Made by a program: the position numbers and the translations under genes. The notes under the pieces were generated by a model. The model saw nothing but the letters and a program-made list of their open reading frames with translations, made no database searches and was not told the origin of the DNA. DNA of 64,000 nt, from positions 1 to 64,000 of the forward strand of contig NZ_AZRW02000029.1 in NCBI RefSeq assembly GCF_000512695.2, read 5' to 3'. Shown in pieces: positions 45,052-53,682 of this stretch (the first letter of the stretch is position 1; the number at the start of each line of letters is the position of its first letter). The DNA comes from Pseudomonas sp. QTF5. GTDB lineage: Bacteria > Pseudomonadota > Gammaproteobacteria > Pseudomonadales > Pseudomonadaceae.

Positions 45052-45139
45052 GCTCACCCGTCAACCGCTGACCTGGCTCGCCCTCGTCTTCTGAACTGAC
45101 GAGGGCGAGCTGCGGTAACGCGCCACAGCGACTGCCCAA

Positions 45140-45682
45140 TCAGGCCGCCGGACCTTCCAGTTGTACTTTCCACGGCGGCACGAAGGCCAGATCGTCACGC
45201 GAAAACTCGGCTTCAAGCGCCAACAACCCTCGCTTCTTGTCCAGACCACCGCTGTAGCCGGTCAGGTGACCCGTGGCGGCGATTACGCGATGGCAGGGCA
45301 CGATGATCGATATCGGATTGACCGCGTTGGCCATGCCGATAGCACGAGCGGAGGAGGGCTTGCCCATTGCCTTTGCCAACTCGCCATACGTGGTAGTGGT
45401 TCCGTAGGGGATCTCCCTGAGCAACGCCCAAGCTTCTTTGAGAAACGCACTGCCAGCGGGGGCGAGCGGTATGTCGAATGTTTGGCGGGTACCGCAGAGG
45501 TATTCACGCAATTGCAGGCAAACCGCAGCGGCAGACTGCTGATCCAGGATGGCGTCTCGGTATTCAGGCCTTTCGCTGAAATCGAGCCTTATCAGTGCAC
45601 CATTTTGGTCAAGCAGCATGTGGATCATGCCCAGGCGGCTATCGAGATAGCCTTGGAACAGGTGCGTTTGGGCAATAGACAT
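45140..45682 (-). CDS. ogt: methylated-DNA-protein-cysteine methyltransferase (Ogt)
   Basis: This 180-residue protein has the active-site motif PCHRV (ISIIVPCHRVIAATGHLTGYSGGL) with the acceptor Cys, and the HTH-like EIPYGTTTTYGELAKAMGKPSSARAIGMANAVNP. It repairs O6-alkylguanine by transferring the alkyl group to itself. The N-terminal domain is short, as in Ogt; there is no AdaA domain. It stands between the MFS exporter and a luciferase-like gene. Confidence 0.95.
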   Translation of the reverse strand: MSIAQTHLFQGYLDSRLGMIHMLLDQNGALIRLDFSERPEYRDAILDQQSAAAVCLQLREYLCGTRQTFDIPLAPAGSAFLKEAWALLREIPYGTTTTYGELAKAMGKPSSARAIGMANAVNPISIIVPCHRVIAATGHLTGYSGGLDKKRGLLALEAEFSRDDLAFVPPWKVQLEGPAA

Positions 45683-45742
45683 GTTAGCGGTCTCCGGTTA
45701 CGAGGCTGAGCAGGGGAGTGCCCGCCGGGCACTCCAGGGCGC

Positions 45743-46789
45743 TTACCAGTGCTGAGGGAAGGGCAAAGGACCGCTACGTGAGGGGAACAGGGGCAGTACT
45801 TCTTCTGCCAGTTCCTGAAGAATCTCTTTTGCCGGGCGTTCTGCCATCTGGATGCCCAGTGCGGCGTGGTTAACGCCGGCATCGCGCCATTCGCCAAGCA
45901 GCTCGATCAGCCCGTTACGCCCGGTCTTGAGTACATACCCGCCCCGTAGCGGCGTGCGCGGGAAGTCCGGGTCCACCGCCAAATCGATCCATTCATTGGT
46001 CATGTGCGGACGGAAACCACCGCTCGGGATGTTGGCGCGCCAGGTGCGGATTTTTTCCGCCAGGCGGCGCGGCCCCATGATGTTCTGGGTGGAATCGGGA
46101 AAGGTCAGCCAACCATCGGCGTGTTCGCCCAGCCATTGCATGGATTGCCGAGAAGAGCCGGTAACGATCAGCGGAATACGGCCTGTAACGGGCTTTGGCA
46201 GCAGTTGTGCTTCGCTCAGGTGGCCAAGCGGCGAATGGATCATCGGCGCTTTTACTTGCAGTAATTGCCGAAAATAATCCACCGAATGGGCAAAGCGTTC
46301 ACCGCGCTCGCTATGCTCGAGCCCATAGGCCGGGAACTCCACTGGGCGATCGCCTGATGCGATGCCCATCACCAGCCTTCCTCCCGACAGTTGGTCTATG
46401 GTCGCAGCGGCTTTGGCCAAGTCTATGGGGTGGCGTAGCGAGAAAATCGCGCTACCGGTCACAAGGCTGACCTGCTTGGTGCGTGCGGCAAGATAGGCAA
46501 GGTAAGTGAACGGATCAAACAACTGCCCCGCATCACCAAATGAAGGGTCGTACAGGGGGACATCGCGGACCCAGGTGGCGGCAAAGCCCAGCCGATCGAT
46601 TTCACTGACTAAATCCGCCTGGCCGGTGAGTACCGACATATCACCTTCGTAAAACCGCAGCGGCAAGAAGATCCCCAGCGTCAGTTGGTGTTGCTCGAAC
46701 ATGCGGCGGTAGCCAGGGTGCCCGGCGAAAGTCGCGGCATCCGCTCCCCGGATCGATGAAGGCGCAATGTGCGTTACGTTTTCGCTCAT
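45743..46789 (-). CDS. luciferase-like (LLM) flavin oxidoreductase
   Basis: This 348-residue bacterial-luciferase-fold protein has LTLGIFLPLRFYEGD, LVSEIDRLGFAATWVRDVPLYDP, TGSAIFSLRHPIDLAKAAATIDQLSGGRLVMGIASGDRP and PLIVTGSSRQSMQWLGEHADGWLTFP. ATG 46789 follows AAGGA and removes a 31-residue extension. Members are FMN- or F420-dependent; Pseudomonas members use FMN. The substrate is unknown. A GST gene directly upstream suggests a small detoxification unit. Confidence 0.88.
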   Translation of the reverse strand: MSENVTHIAPSSIRGADAATFAGHPGYRRMFEQHQLTLGIFLPLRFYEGDMSVLTGQADLVSEIDRLGFAATWVRDVPLYDPSFGDAGQLFDPFTYLAYLAARTKQVSLVTGSAIFSLRHPIDLAKAAATIDQLSGGRLVMGIASGDRPVEFPAYGLEHSERGERFAHSVDYFRQLLQVKAPMIHSPLGHLSEAQLLPKPVTGRIPLIVTGSSRQSMQWLGEHADGWLTFPDSTQNIMGPRRLAEKIRTWRANIPSGGFRPHMTNEWIDLAVDPDFPRTPLRGGYVLKTGRNGLIELLGEWRDAGVNHAALGIQMAERPAKEILQELAEEVLPLFPSRSGPLPFPQHW

Positions 46790-46811
46790 ACCAGTTCCTT
46801 GGTGGGTGGGG

Positions 46812-47446
46812 TTATGGGCCAGTCGCCGGGTGCGGCAGCGAAATGCCACGTTGCACGGCTGGACGCAGGGCGACGCGCTCATACCAGCCCGTCAGATGGC
46901 GATGCTGGCTGAAGTCGAAATGGATGATGCGGGCGATGTGCATCCAGCCGAAGGTGGCTATATCGGCGATCGAATATTCGTCGCCCGCCAGCCATGTGTG
47001 CTCTGCCAAGCGCTGATCGAGTGTGCTGAATGTCGATTCAGTCAATTCCCGATAGCGCGCGATGGTTGCCGGGTTTGTTGAGCTTTCGAATAACTCGAAA
47101 TACACGCGTTGGCCCAACAAGGGTCCCATGCTTGAGGTATGGAACATCAGCCAGGTGATGACCAGTGTGCCTGCGGTTCCTCGGGCAACAGGCGAGCTGT
47201 TTTCTGCGCCAGGTAAAGCAGGATGGCGGCGGACTCGAACAGGGTTATGCCTGTCGCAGTGTCCATCAGTACGGGGATTCGTCCATGCGGGTTGAGTTGG
47301 AGAAAGTCAGGTTGACGGTTCTCTCCCTGCTCAATATGGACGTGCTTCAAGGTGTAGGGGAGCCCCAATTCCTCCAGGGCAATGGTGATTTTGAAACCGT
47401 TGGGTGAGCTGTCGGTATAGATAATGAGGTCAGGCGTTTTCGTCAT
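46812..47446 (-). pseudogene. glutathione S-transferase, single frameshift
   Basis: The thioredoxin-like N-domain (DLIIYTDSSPNGFKITIALEELGLPY, HGRIPVLMDTATGITLFESAAILLYLA) and the C-domain (WLMFHTSSMGPLLGQRVYFELFE, WLAGDEYSIADIATFGWMH) are in different frames. A single missing base near 47155, after EEPQAHW, separates them. Otherwise the sequence is complete and well conserved, so recent mutation or a sequencing error is possible. It lies in the same direction as the LLM gene, 22 bases upstream. Confidence 0.85.
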
Positions 47447-47503
47447 TGTTTTAACCTTGAGGAACCACGGACTAGTCGAGTTGCTAATAGTCATGGTAGT
47501 CAA

Positions 47504-47780
47504 GAAAAAACGGGTTTAGAAACGATGATTTTTATTTCGTGGCATTAGTATTTCTAAATCATGATCGGGTTTTCACATTCGTATAGAAAATAGTGCCTTT
47601 GGAAAACTGCAACGCACTAGAAACAAACAGGTACTATTTATTAGTGGCGTTGCCATGTGCGGCAGCAGCGTGCTGAAAAAAAAAATAGTCAATTTCCGTT
47701 AAGTCCCCATTCGCGGGAAAGAGTCTACAAGTAAGAAGATGCCGTTAGTACGGTTACCACATCTTCTTCAAGGATGTGCT
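47504..47780. other. AT-rich gap, no gene seen
   Basis: AT-rich intergenic sequence between the GST gene and the Rz remnant. I see no gene or clear promoter. Confidence 0.4.
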
Positions 47781-48058
47781 ATGAGTCCAGCGGTGTGGAA
47801 GTTGGCCGGAGTGATGTTACTGACGCTGCTCACGGCTGGCAGTGTCTGCTCGCCGAGCAGGCTGGTCTGCATAAACACGATCTAACCGCCGTCAGCAACG
47901 CGGCTGCCGCCCAGGTCAGCGCGGATCAGGATAAGCGCTTGGCCTTCGAGCAGCGGCTATCGGTCAGCGAACAAATCCACTACAGGAAATTGAGCGATGC
48001 ACAAAAAGACTGGGCACGCCTGCGCGATCGCCTTGCCACTTCTGATCTGCGGCTGTAA
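47781..48058 (+). pseudogene. phage Rz-type inner-membrane spanin, frameshifted
   Basis: ATG 47781 with AAGGA 7 bases upstream encodes a membrane anchor MSPAVWKLAGVMLLTLLTAG. The coiled periplasmic part (WQCLLAEQAGLHKHDLTAVSNAAAAQVSADQDKRLAFEQRLSVSEQIHYRKLSDAQKDWARLRDRLATSDLRLSV-like) follows in another frame after a shift near 47845. Rz with Rz1 disrupts the outer membrane at phage lysis. No holin or endolysin is seen beside it. Confidence 0.75.
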
Positions 48059-48209
48059 GCACTCCTTGCCTAGGATCCAGTCGGTGGCTGCGCAGTGCCA
48101 ACCGATACCCAAACCAGCAGCGTGGTTCATGGAGGAGCGCGAGCCCGACTTGACCCAGCGCATGCTCAAAGAGTTGTCGCCATTAACGACGATTGCGACC
48201 AAGGATTGA
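47997..48209 (+). CDS. Rz1-type outer-membrane spanin lipoprotein
   Basis: This 70-residue protein is embedded in another frame of the Rz gene, as is typical for Rz1. It has a short signal with the lipobox LLICGC (lipidated Cys near residue 20) and continues with Pro-containing sequence CQPIPKPAAWFMEEREPDL. It still appears intact. It may be left over from a prophage or tailocin lysis cassette. Confidence 0.75.
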   Translation: MHKKTGHACAIALPLLICGCKHSLPRIQSVAAQCQPIPKPAAWFMEEREPDLTQRMLKELSPLTTIATKD

Positions 48210-48296
48210 TCGCACTGGCGGCTTGTCAGACGTAAGTGCGTGAAAATTCTCACTGAAAGGGCATCTAATTAGTTGGTTTGTTCTATACCTTTTTTA

Positions 48297-48326
48297 CAGC
48301 CAAGGTGCCTACAGGCACCTTGGCTG
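48297..48326. terminator. hairpin after the IPD072-like gene
   Basis: Perfect 13-base arms (CAGCCAAGGTGCC and complement) surround a 4-base loop, 4 bases beyond the stop codon of the minus-strand gene. The exit side on that strand is an A-run rather than a T-run, so termination strength is unclear. Confidence 0.6.
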
Positions 48327-48330
48327 CTAT

Positions 48331-48591
48331 TTAGGCTAGAGGATAAATAGCCTCGCCCTGATCCGTTACTCCGTTATTGTCAACTTTAATATTGCTACTG
48401 GCCTGAACGTAATACGGATATTGTGCTCCATTTTTTTGTAAAGAGAGAACAAAGCCGCGATCGTCAGACCGATCCCAGCTTTCGTTTTTGCCGTTAGCTA
48501 TTGAAAAAAAACTCGTATCCCCGTCATCTCCCCACTGATTGATTGCAACTTCAATAGTGTGTGATGAGTTATTTGTAACGGTAATGCCCAT
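48331..48591 (-). CDS. IPD072-like small insecticidal protein
   Basis: This 86-residue cytosolic-type protein (no signal peptide) begins MGITVTNNSSHTIEVAINQW and continues with GDTSFFSIANGKNESWDRSD, GFVLSLQKNGAQYPYYVQAS and a short acidic tail. The length and sequence match my recollection of IPD072Aa from Pseudomonas chlororaphis, an 86-residue protein active by mouth against corn rootworm. The close match is from memory and was not searched. An AAGGA box precedes the ATG by 8 bases and a hairpin follows the stop. The neighbour is a phage Rz/Rz1 remnant, suggesting arrival by phage or release through lysis. Confidence 0.75.
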   Translation of the reverse strand: MGITVTNNSSHTIEVAINQWGDDGDTSFFSIANGKNESWDRSDDRGFVLSLQKNGAQYPYYVQASSNIKVDNNGVTDQGEAIYPLA

Positions 48592-48851
48592 ATCTATATT
48601 CCTTTTTAGACTGAGAATTATCTGAACTGGAGCCTATTGCTTTCCAAGGATTGCGATATGCAATGCAACTAGGAGAGCCAGTCAGAGAAGGTATTGCGCA
48701 ATCGAGTCTAGTCATTTCTTAATCGCGGATACTCGGTGCGGTTACATTTCAGACGATCGGTCGGATTTTCTACTAGTCACTACCAAAGCCGCCATTACCG
48801 CCAGGACTGATAGCATTGGCTGCGTGTCAGGCCTCACGTTAGAGAAGTGAA
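48592..48851. other. gap without recognised gene
   Basis: Upstream region of the IPD072-like gene, containing its AAGGA box. No gene or clear sigma-70 promoter is recognised. Confidence 0.4.
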
Positions 48852-49532
48852 TCACTGATGGGGGTTGATCAAGCTGCTTTGCTGATTTCGGACATTGCCC
48901 ACAGCGCGATCGACCTTGTACCACTCGAAAGCCTCGGCGGGTTCTCTCTGCAGCAGCACTATTTGCTCGGCGCGCTCTTGGGGCGTAGCCGGGTCCAGCC
49001 ATTCACAGGCCAGTACCGGTGAAAGCGTCACCGGCTGGCGGTCGTGAATATCCACCATGCCGCCAACGCTGTCGGCGGTAATAATCACGAAGCCATCGTG
49101 TTCGCTTGGGCCATGCTCGGCGTTTGGGTACTGGCCAATCGCGGCGCACAGGATCGGCGCCCGGTCTTTACGGCGGATCAGGTAAGGCTGCTTCTTCGGT
49201 CCGCCTTCATCGACCCATTCGAACCAGTTATTTATCGCGATGACTGCACGGTGTAGCCAGATCGCTTTGAAGAACGCTCCGTGGGCGACTTTCTTTACTC
49301 GGGCATTGATCGGTGCAGCTCGGTCTTTGACCCAATGCGGCCGCCATCCCCAGCGAACCATGTCGGCTCGCAGAAACTGACCTTCCTGGTGAAAGAGGGC
49401 GAGCTGAGTGGACGGCGCGGCGTTGTAGAGTTCGAAAGGCTGATCGCCTGCATAGTTGATCAGGGCGTAGGGCATGCTCAGCGCTGCGACGAAGTCGTGA
49501 ATGCTGCTGTATTGGGAAAGTCGTCCACACAT
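48852..49532 (-). CDS. SOS response-associated peptidase (SRAP, YedK/HMCES)
   Basis: This 226-residue protein starts MCGRLSQYSSIHDF, with Cys2 as catalytic residue. It has the family motifs ADMVRWGWRPHW, INARVKKVAHGAFFKAI, IAINNWFEWVDEGGPKKQPY (active-site Glu region) and the His in TADSVGGMVDIHDRQPVTL. SRAP proteins cross-link to abasic sites in single-stranded DNA and protect them. ATG 49532 is required for Cys2. A truncated second copy lies at 52050-52391. Confidence 0.93.
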   Translation of the reverse strand: MCGRLSQYSSIHDFVAALSMPYALINYAGDQPFELYNAAPSTQLALFHQEGQFLRADMVRWGWRPHWVKDRAAPINARVKKVAHGAFFKAIWLHRAVIAINNWFEWVDEGGPKKQPYLIRRKDRAPILCAAIGQYPNAEHGPSEHDGFVIITADSVGGMVDIHDRQPVTLSPVLACEWLDPATPQERAEQIVLLQREPAEAFEWYKVDRAVGNVRNQQSSLINPHQ

Positions 49533-49598
49533 GGGGGTCAAGTCCTCCACCAGTGCTTTCAGCGTAGTCCAGCCCCCTACTGCATAAGGACGAAACGT

Positions 49599-49719
49599 TA
49601 CCTGCGCGTGAAAGGGTAGCCTCCAGTGCCGATTCGGACTCGAACGGGTAGTGTCCGACCTGCTCGCCATTGGCGGGGTTGATCGAAATGGCATGGGTAA
49701 GGCTGGAAACGTTCGTCAT
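49599..49719 (-). pseudogene. aldehyde dehydrogenase, N-terminal 40 codons only
   Basis: The frame reads MTNVSSLTHAISINPANGEQ... YPFESESALEATLSRAG, the start of a succinate-semialdehyde-dehydrogenase-type ALDH. It then breaks off just before the upstream region of the SRAP gene. The remainder is missing from the window. Confidence 0.75.
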
Positions 49720-49829
49720 AACACCGTCCTGCGAAGTGAGAATGAATGCGCAGCGCCGAAATAAAAGTGCCGCCGTTGAGTCAGGTCGCGCGCGCCAATA
49801 TGGATTGCGCGCGACCAATGACCGGCGCA

Positions 49830-50306
49830 TCGACCATTTGCCCATCCAGCTTGTTGCAGGGACAGGGCTACTCGCTTGCCGCCACCATCGGACTGAGCGC
49901 GTTGCTGGGGCCGAGCCAGGTAGGCTCGCGTGTTCTACAAGTGTTTTCGCGAAAGCGACACCCGATCTGGACGACGTTGATCTCCGTGGTATTCGTGGCA
50001 ATCGGTCTGCTGTTTGTGACCCTCTTTCCGGCAATGACCGCACTGGGTCTGGTGATCTATGGCGCGGGTAATGGTTTGCGTGCGATCGTTCGAGGTCTGC
50101 TGCCACTGGCCCTGATGTCGCCCACTCATTACGTGTTGCTAATGGGGCGCATGGCTCGGCCTTCGCTCATTGGACAAGCCTTGACTCCCCTTGCGGGCGG
50201 TTACCTGTTGCAAACCTGGGGTGCTGGCGGTGTGCTTGCGGGTTTGAGTTCGCTGGCCGTATTGAATGTGCTTTTGGTATTTTTGCTCATTCGGCTGTAT
50301 GAATTG
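49830..50306 (+). pseudogene. MFS transporter, C-terminal fragment
   Basis: The frame includes LLQGQGYSLAATIGLSALLG, SRVLQVFSRKRHPIWTTL and LVIYGAGNGLRAIVRGLLPLALMSPTHYVLLMGRMARPSLIGQALTPLAGGYLL. These are the last five or so helices of an MFS exporter. The N-terminal half is absent, and the end runs into the converging LysR remnant. Confidence 0.65.
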
Positions 50307-50905
50307 TCAGTCGTGCACGCTGCTCAGGTACTCGAACAACTTGGCCGCTTCCGGGGTCAGTTGCGCCTGACTCGCAACCCCCACGAACAAGGTGCGATGA
50401 GCCCAGTCATCGCTCAAGTCGACAGCAATCAAGCGTGTACCGAGCAATTCGGCACGCACGGATGACAACGGCAAGATCCCGATCCCCAAGCCTGCTTCGA
50501 TCATGCGGCAGATGCCATCGAAGCTGCTGACCTGGATCCGGACCTTGAGGATCTTGCCCGCACTCACGGCGACATCGGTGATTCTGCGCAGCAACAACTG
50601 CCTTGGTTGAGCGCTACATAATCGAAGCCAAGCGTGTCGGCAAAGGACACGCTGCGCTCATTGGCCAGTTCATGTCCAACGGGCACCAGGAGCACGAGTC
50701 GGTCGTCACGATAGGGCAGTTTGTACAGACCCTCAGCGGATACGTTATCGGCCAAAATGCCGATGTCGGCACGGCCGTTTTCCACGGCTTGAATAATGGG
50801 TTCGCTGAGTGCTTCTTCCAGCCCGATACGCACGTTCGGCGCGCACAAAAACGGGTGATGGTGACCTGCTGCAATGCATCCAGCCCGCGAATGATGCGTG
50901 TGGTT
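50307..50905 (-). pseudogene. LysR regulator, effector domain only, frameshifted
   Basis: In pieces the minus strand reads GLDALQQVTITRF, then VRIGLEEALSEPIIQAVENGRADIGILADNVSAEGLYKLPYRDDRLVLLVPVGHELANE. Then, in another frame, come LRRITDVAVSAGKILKVRIQVSSFDGICRMIEAGLGIGILPLSSVRAELLG. The N-terminal HTH is missing and at least two frame changes are needed. It cannot bind DNA. Confidence 0.75.
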
Positions 50906-50994
50906 GGCAGCGATAGCAGGCAGGAGGCAAGAGCAAAAGGATGAGACGGACAGGAGCATTTTCATCAGGGCCACTTTCCATCACCGAGACAATA

Positions 50995-51090
50995 ATGAAA
51001 AATCGCATCGACCTTTCACGCCGTACATTCCTCAAGACTTCCAGCATTCTAGCAGGCACCGCAGCGCTGGCGATCGGCGTCTGTAGATAG
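50995..51090 (+). pseudogene. Tat signal peptide fragment of a lost secreted enzyme
   Basis: A 31-codon frame reads MKNRIDLSRRTFLKTSSILA and continues GTAALAIG, a complete twin-arginine signal (SRRTFLK), then stops. The mature protein is missing. Tat signals of this form occur on dehydrogenase subunits. Confidence 0.55.
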
Positions 51091-51233
51091 CCCTCTCAAT
51101 TTTTCGCCATTTCTTACTTACCGAATATTCCTACATTTTTCCTTCAGCGCTTTTGTTAACGTATTGCCCTCATTTGACGGCGCTCAGTGAAGGCTGTACG
51201 TCGACTTTGCCAGGAAGGAAGGGTAGGAAGGTG

Positions 51234-51947
51234 ATGGATTACTCACTCGCATTGAAGGTTATCGATCAGGAAAGAACTGAATCGCTGCGTCAACGAATGG
51301 ATGACGTAGGGTGTGTGTTCGAATTTGTGGTTGTCGCTCCTGAGGAAGACTCATTGATCGATGAAGCAATGCATCGACTGGCTCTGAATGCACTGTATGA
51401 ACAGATCATGGCCAGTCAGCTTGATTGGCATCGAAAGCTGATCTTGAAGCTCCCCAGCGCGAACTACCCAGAACCCAGCATGACTTGGGCTTTGGATAGG
51501 GCTATTGCCACTCCTTTAAGTCGAGCAGAAATCCGGAAACTGACATCGACCGAAGTCTATCAGCGAGGCCCGCTGGCGCTATATGGTCATTTTCGCGAAC
51601 CTCTCTATCTCGCCCAATTTGAGGGCGGAGAGGCGGAGGCTGAAGCGCTGTTTCGCGAGTGGCTCGAATTGCTCGGCCTTGAAGATCGGGACGATGTGGT
51701 TGCTCTCAATTGGGTCAAGGGAGTTAAGGGGAGCAGTAGTGGGTTGTTTGATAACGACAACGTTGCCTCCAGACGTGAGACATGGAGTGACTACTTCGAT
51801 GCAAGGTTGGAATGTTGGGACATTTGGTGTCTGACCTTCTGGAACCCGCGACGTCGTACGTTGGGAGCATTAGCTGCCAGTGCAACGAAATGTACCAGGA
51901 CCCTGGAGACTCTTGCGACAGGGCAGGTTCATGAAGTCGAGGCTTGA
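51234..51947 (+). CDS. hypothetical 237-residue protein
   Basis: The start at MDYSLALKVIDQERTES has an AGGAAGG box. The protein is acidic and helical (LIDEAMHRLALNALYEQIMA, LFREWLELLGLEDRDD) with a Trp-rich end (WDIWCLTFWNPRRR). The last 30 residues run into the truncated SRAP copy on the other strand, so the natural C-terminus may be altered. No family is recognised. It lies between the two SRAP copies. Confidence 0.55.
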   Translation: MDYSLALKVIDQERTESLRQRMDDVGCVFEFVVVAPEEDSLIDEAMHRLALNALYEQIMASQLDWHRKLILKLPSANYPEPSMTWALDRAIATPLSRAEIRKLTSTEVYQRGPLALYGHFREPLYLAQFEGGEAEAEALFREWLELLGLEDRDDVVALNWVKGVKGSSSGLFDNDNVASRRETWSDYFDARLECWDIWCLTFWNPRRRTLGALAASATKCTRTLETLATGQVHEVEA

Positions 51948-52391
51948 ACTGTCGGTTTTTTCGGTTCGGTTTGCTGCGACTAATGTCTGCAAAGCCAACA
52001 CGGACAAGCGTGTTTTGATGTGTGAAAGGACAGTCGCATTTTCAGGCTGCTTTTTCGGTCCGCTTTCATCAACCCATTCGAACCAATTGTTGATGGCGAT
52101 GATTGCCCGGTGTGGCCAGATCGCTTTGAAGAACGCTCCGTGGGCGACTTTTTCAACCCGGGCATTGATCGGCGCGGCGCGGTCTTTGGCCCAGTGCGGC
52201 CGCCATCCCCAGCGCACCATGTCGGCACGGAGAAACTGACCTTCCTGGTGAAAGAGGGCGAGCTGAGTGGTTGGTGCGGCGTTGTAGAGTTCGAAAGGCT
52301 GGTCGCCTGCATAACTGATCAGGGTGTTGGGCATGCTGAGGGCTGCGACAAAGTCGTGAATGCCGCTGTATTGTGAAAGACGTCCGCACAT
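51870..52391 (-). pseudogene. second SRAP copy, C-terminal half lost
   Basis: The frame starts MCGRLSQYSGIHDFVAALSM and follows the SRAP gene at 49532 closely to WFEWVDESGPKKQP (about 52050). It then turns into unrelated sequence. The catalytic Cys2 and first active-site segment are present but the His-containing C-terminal half is absent. Upstream non-coding sequence is also similar to that of the first copy (to about 52430 and 49570), so this was a DNA duplication. Confidence 0.85.
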
Positions 52392-52415
52392 GGGTCAGGT
52401 CCTCCGGCCGTGCTT

Positions 52416-53144
52416 TCAGCGTAGTTCAGACCTCGGCTGCTTGATGACGAAGCCTTGGCCGGAGCAGGCAGAGCACTCGTCTCTTCGGTCAAAGCGGTCG
52501 AGACAAGCGGGGCAGGTTCTGAACCTGGCCAGATCCATAAACGGCCGCATCTTTTCGTAGGAGTTCAGGTCGCGGTCTTCCAGCGCGACCTGCGCGGCGT
52601 CGATCAGGGCGCGATACATATCGGGGTCCTCGATCGGCTTGTAGATGACCCCGAGAATCATCCGCCCCGTCTCGATGAGGTCGAAACATCGACCATCGGA
52701 TAGGGTCAGCGTCAGGCCTTCGATGCGTGCAGTGACACCCGATGGGTTGAAAACGAGATTTGCTCCGCGGCTGTCGCTATAGATCTTGCCGTCGTAGGTA
52801 GTTCGAACTTCGTCCTCGTTGTCCTTTCTCGCATGGAAAATGGTCTGCCTGATTTTCCCGAGTATCAGGGCACCATCGCAGGCCACGACATCATAGGACG
52901 ATGCGCCACTATAGCGGACAGGATGGCTCTGCAGTTCTTCCGCGGCATGCCAGTACGCAGCGTTGGCCATTTCATTCATGTCGTATCGCTCGAGCGCGTT
53001 GATCAGCCCTTCGGCGACCAAGGTGGAGGCCATGGAATGAAGGTGCTGTCTGTGCGCCTCGGGGTTCTGCATTCGAAAGTCGTGGTCGTCGAGGGTCGAG
53101 CGCCATTGCTGAAGTCTCAACGCTTTAGCCTGGTCGAAATTCAT
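52416..53144 (-). CDS. hypothetical protein with C-terminal zinc ribbon
   Basis: This 242-residue protein has a helical N-terminus (MNFDQAKALRLQQWRSTLDD), a beta-rich centre (TTYDGKIYSDSRGANLVFNP, GLTLTLSDGRCFDLIETGRMILGV) and a C-terminal CPACLDRFDRRDECSACSGQGF. That tail gives two CxxC knuckles suited to zinc. I know similar conserved hypotheticals from Pseudomonas only. Nothing in the context indicates function. Confidence 0.65.
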   Translation of the reverse strand: MNFDQAKALRLQQWRSTLDDHDFRMQNPEAHRQHLHSMASTLVAEGLINALERYDMNEMANAAYWHAAEELQSHPVRYSGASSYDVVACDGALILGKIRQTIFHARKDNEDEVRTTYDGKIYSDSRGANLVFNPSGVTARIEGLTLTLSDGRCFDLIETGRMILGVIYKPIEDPDMYRALIDAAQVALEDRDLNSYEKMRPFMDLARFRTCPACLDRFDRRDECSACSGQGFVIKQPRSELR

Positions 53145-53352
53145 GAGGACGGGTTCGCTATGCGCATGCTGGTTGTATGTACAGTAATTGAGGTTCGATG
53201 ATGGTGACGAGGATGACGCGACGAGCTGTAGGGTTTTGGGTGGTGTACGGTCGGCAGGATGTCAGATAGGAGTCAATTGGTCGTTTCCTGCGCCAGCTGG
53301 TAAGGGGGTATCTATTCTTAATAGATGGGAGTCCGCTGACTCTAAGGACAAA

Positions 53353-53594
53353 ATTGATGATCACCCGTTTGAGCTACGCCACCTCATTGAGTGTAGTTTC
53401 CTGCCTCCTTCCGGTAGCTGTACCGTCAACCCTGATGGATCGCTGACGATCAAGATATTCGACCCAATAGCCGGGTGCGTCGAATTACTGGTCACAGGAG
53501 TGTCGACTGCGAACCTGGTGTCCAGTCAGCGATTGCCAGTCTGGTTGACGAACTGAGTAGCGAAATGGAAGCCAGGAAGATAGCTTTCGCGTGA
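53353..53594 (+). pseudogene. DUF1652 protein, frameshifted near the end
   Basis: The family core is clear (FELRHLIECSFLPPSGSCTVNPDGSLTIKIFDPIAGCVELLVTGVSTANLVSSQ). The expected tail IASLVDELSSEMEARKIAFA is present but shifted by one frame near 53525. A normal start codon is also not evident. DUF1652 is a small, mostly Pseudomonas family of unknown role. Confidence 0.75.
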
Positions 53595-53682
53595 TGGGGC
53601 AGGTCGAACCTGTCTCCTTATACGGGACGGGCATTAACTTTTACATTCAACACAGTTATGCGTCAGCGTGTCGGAGGCGCAT

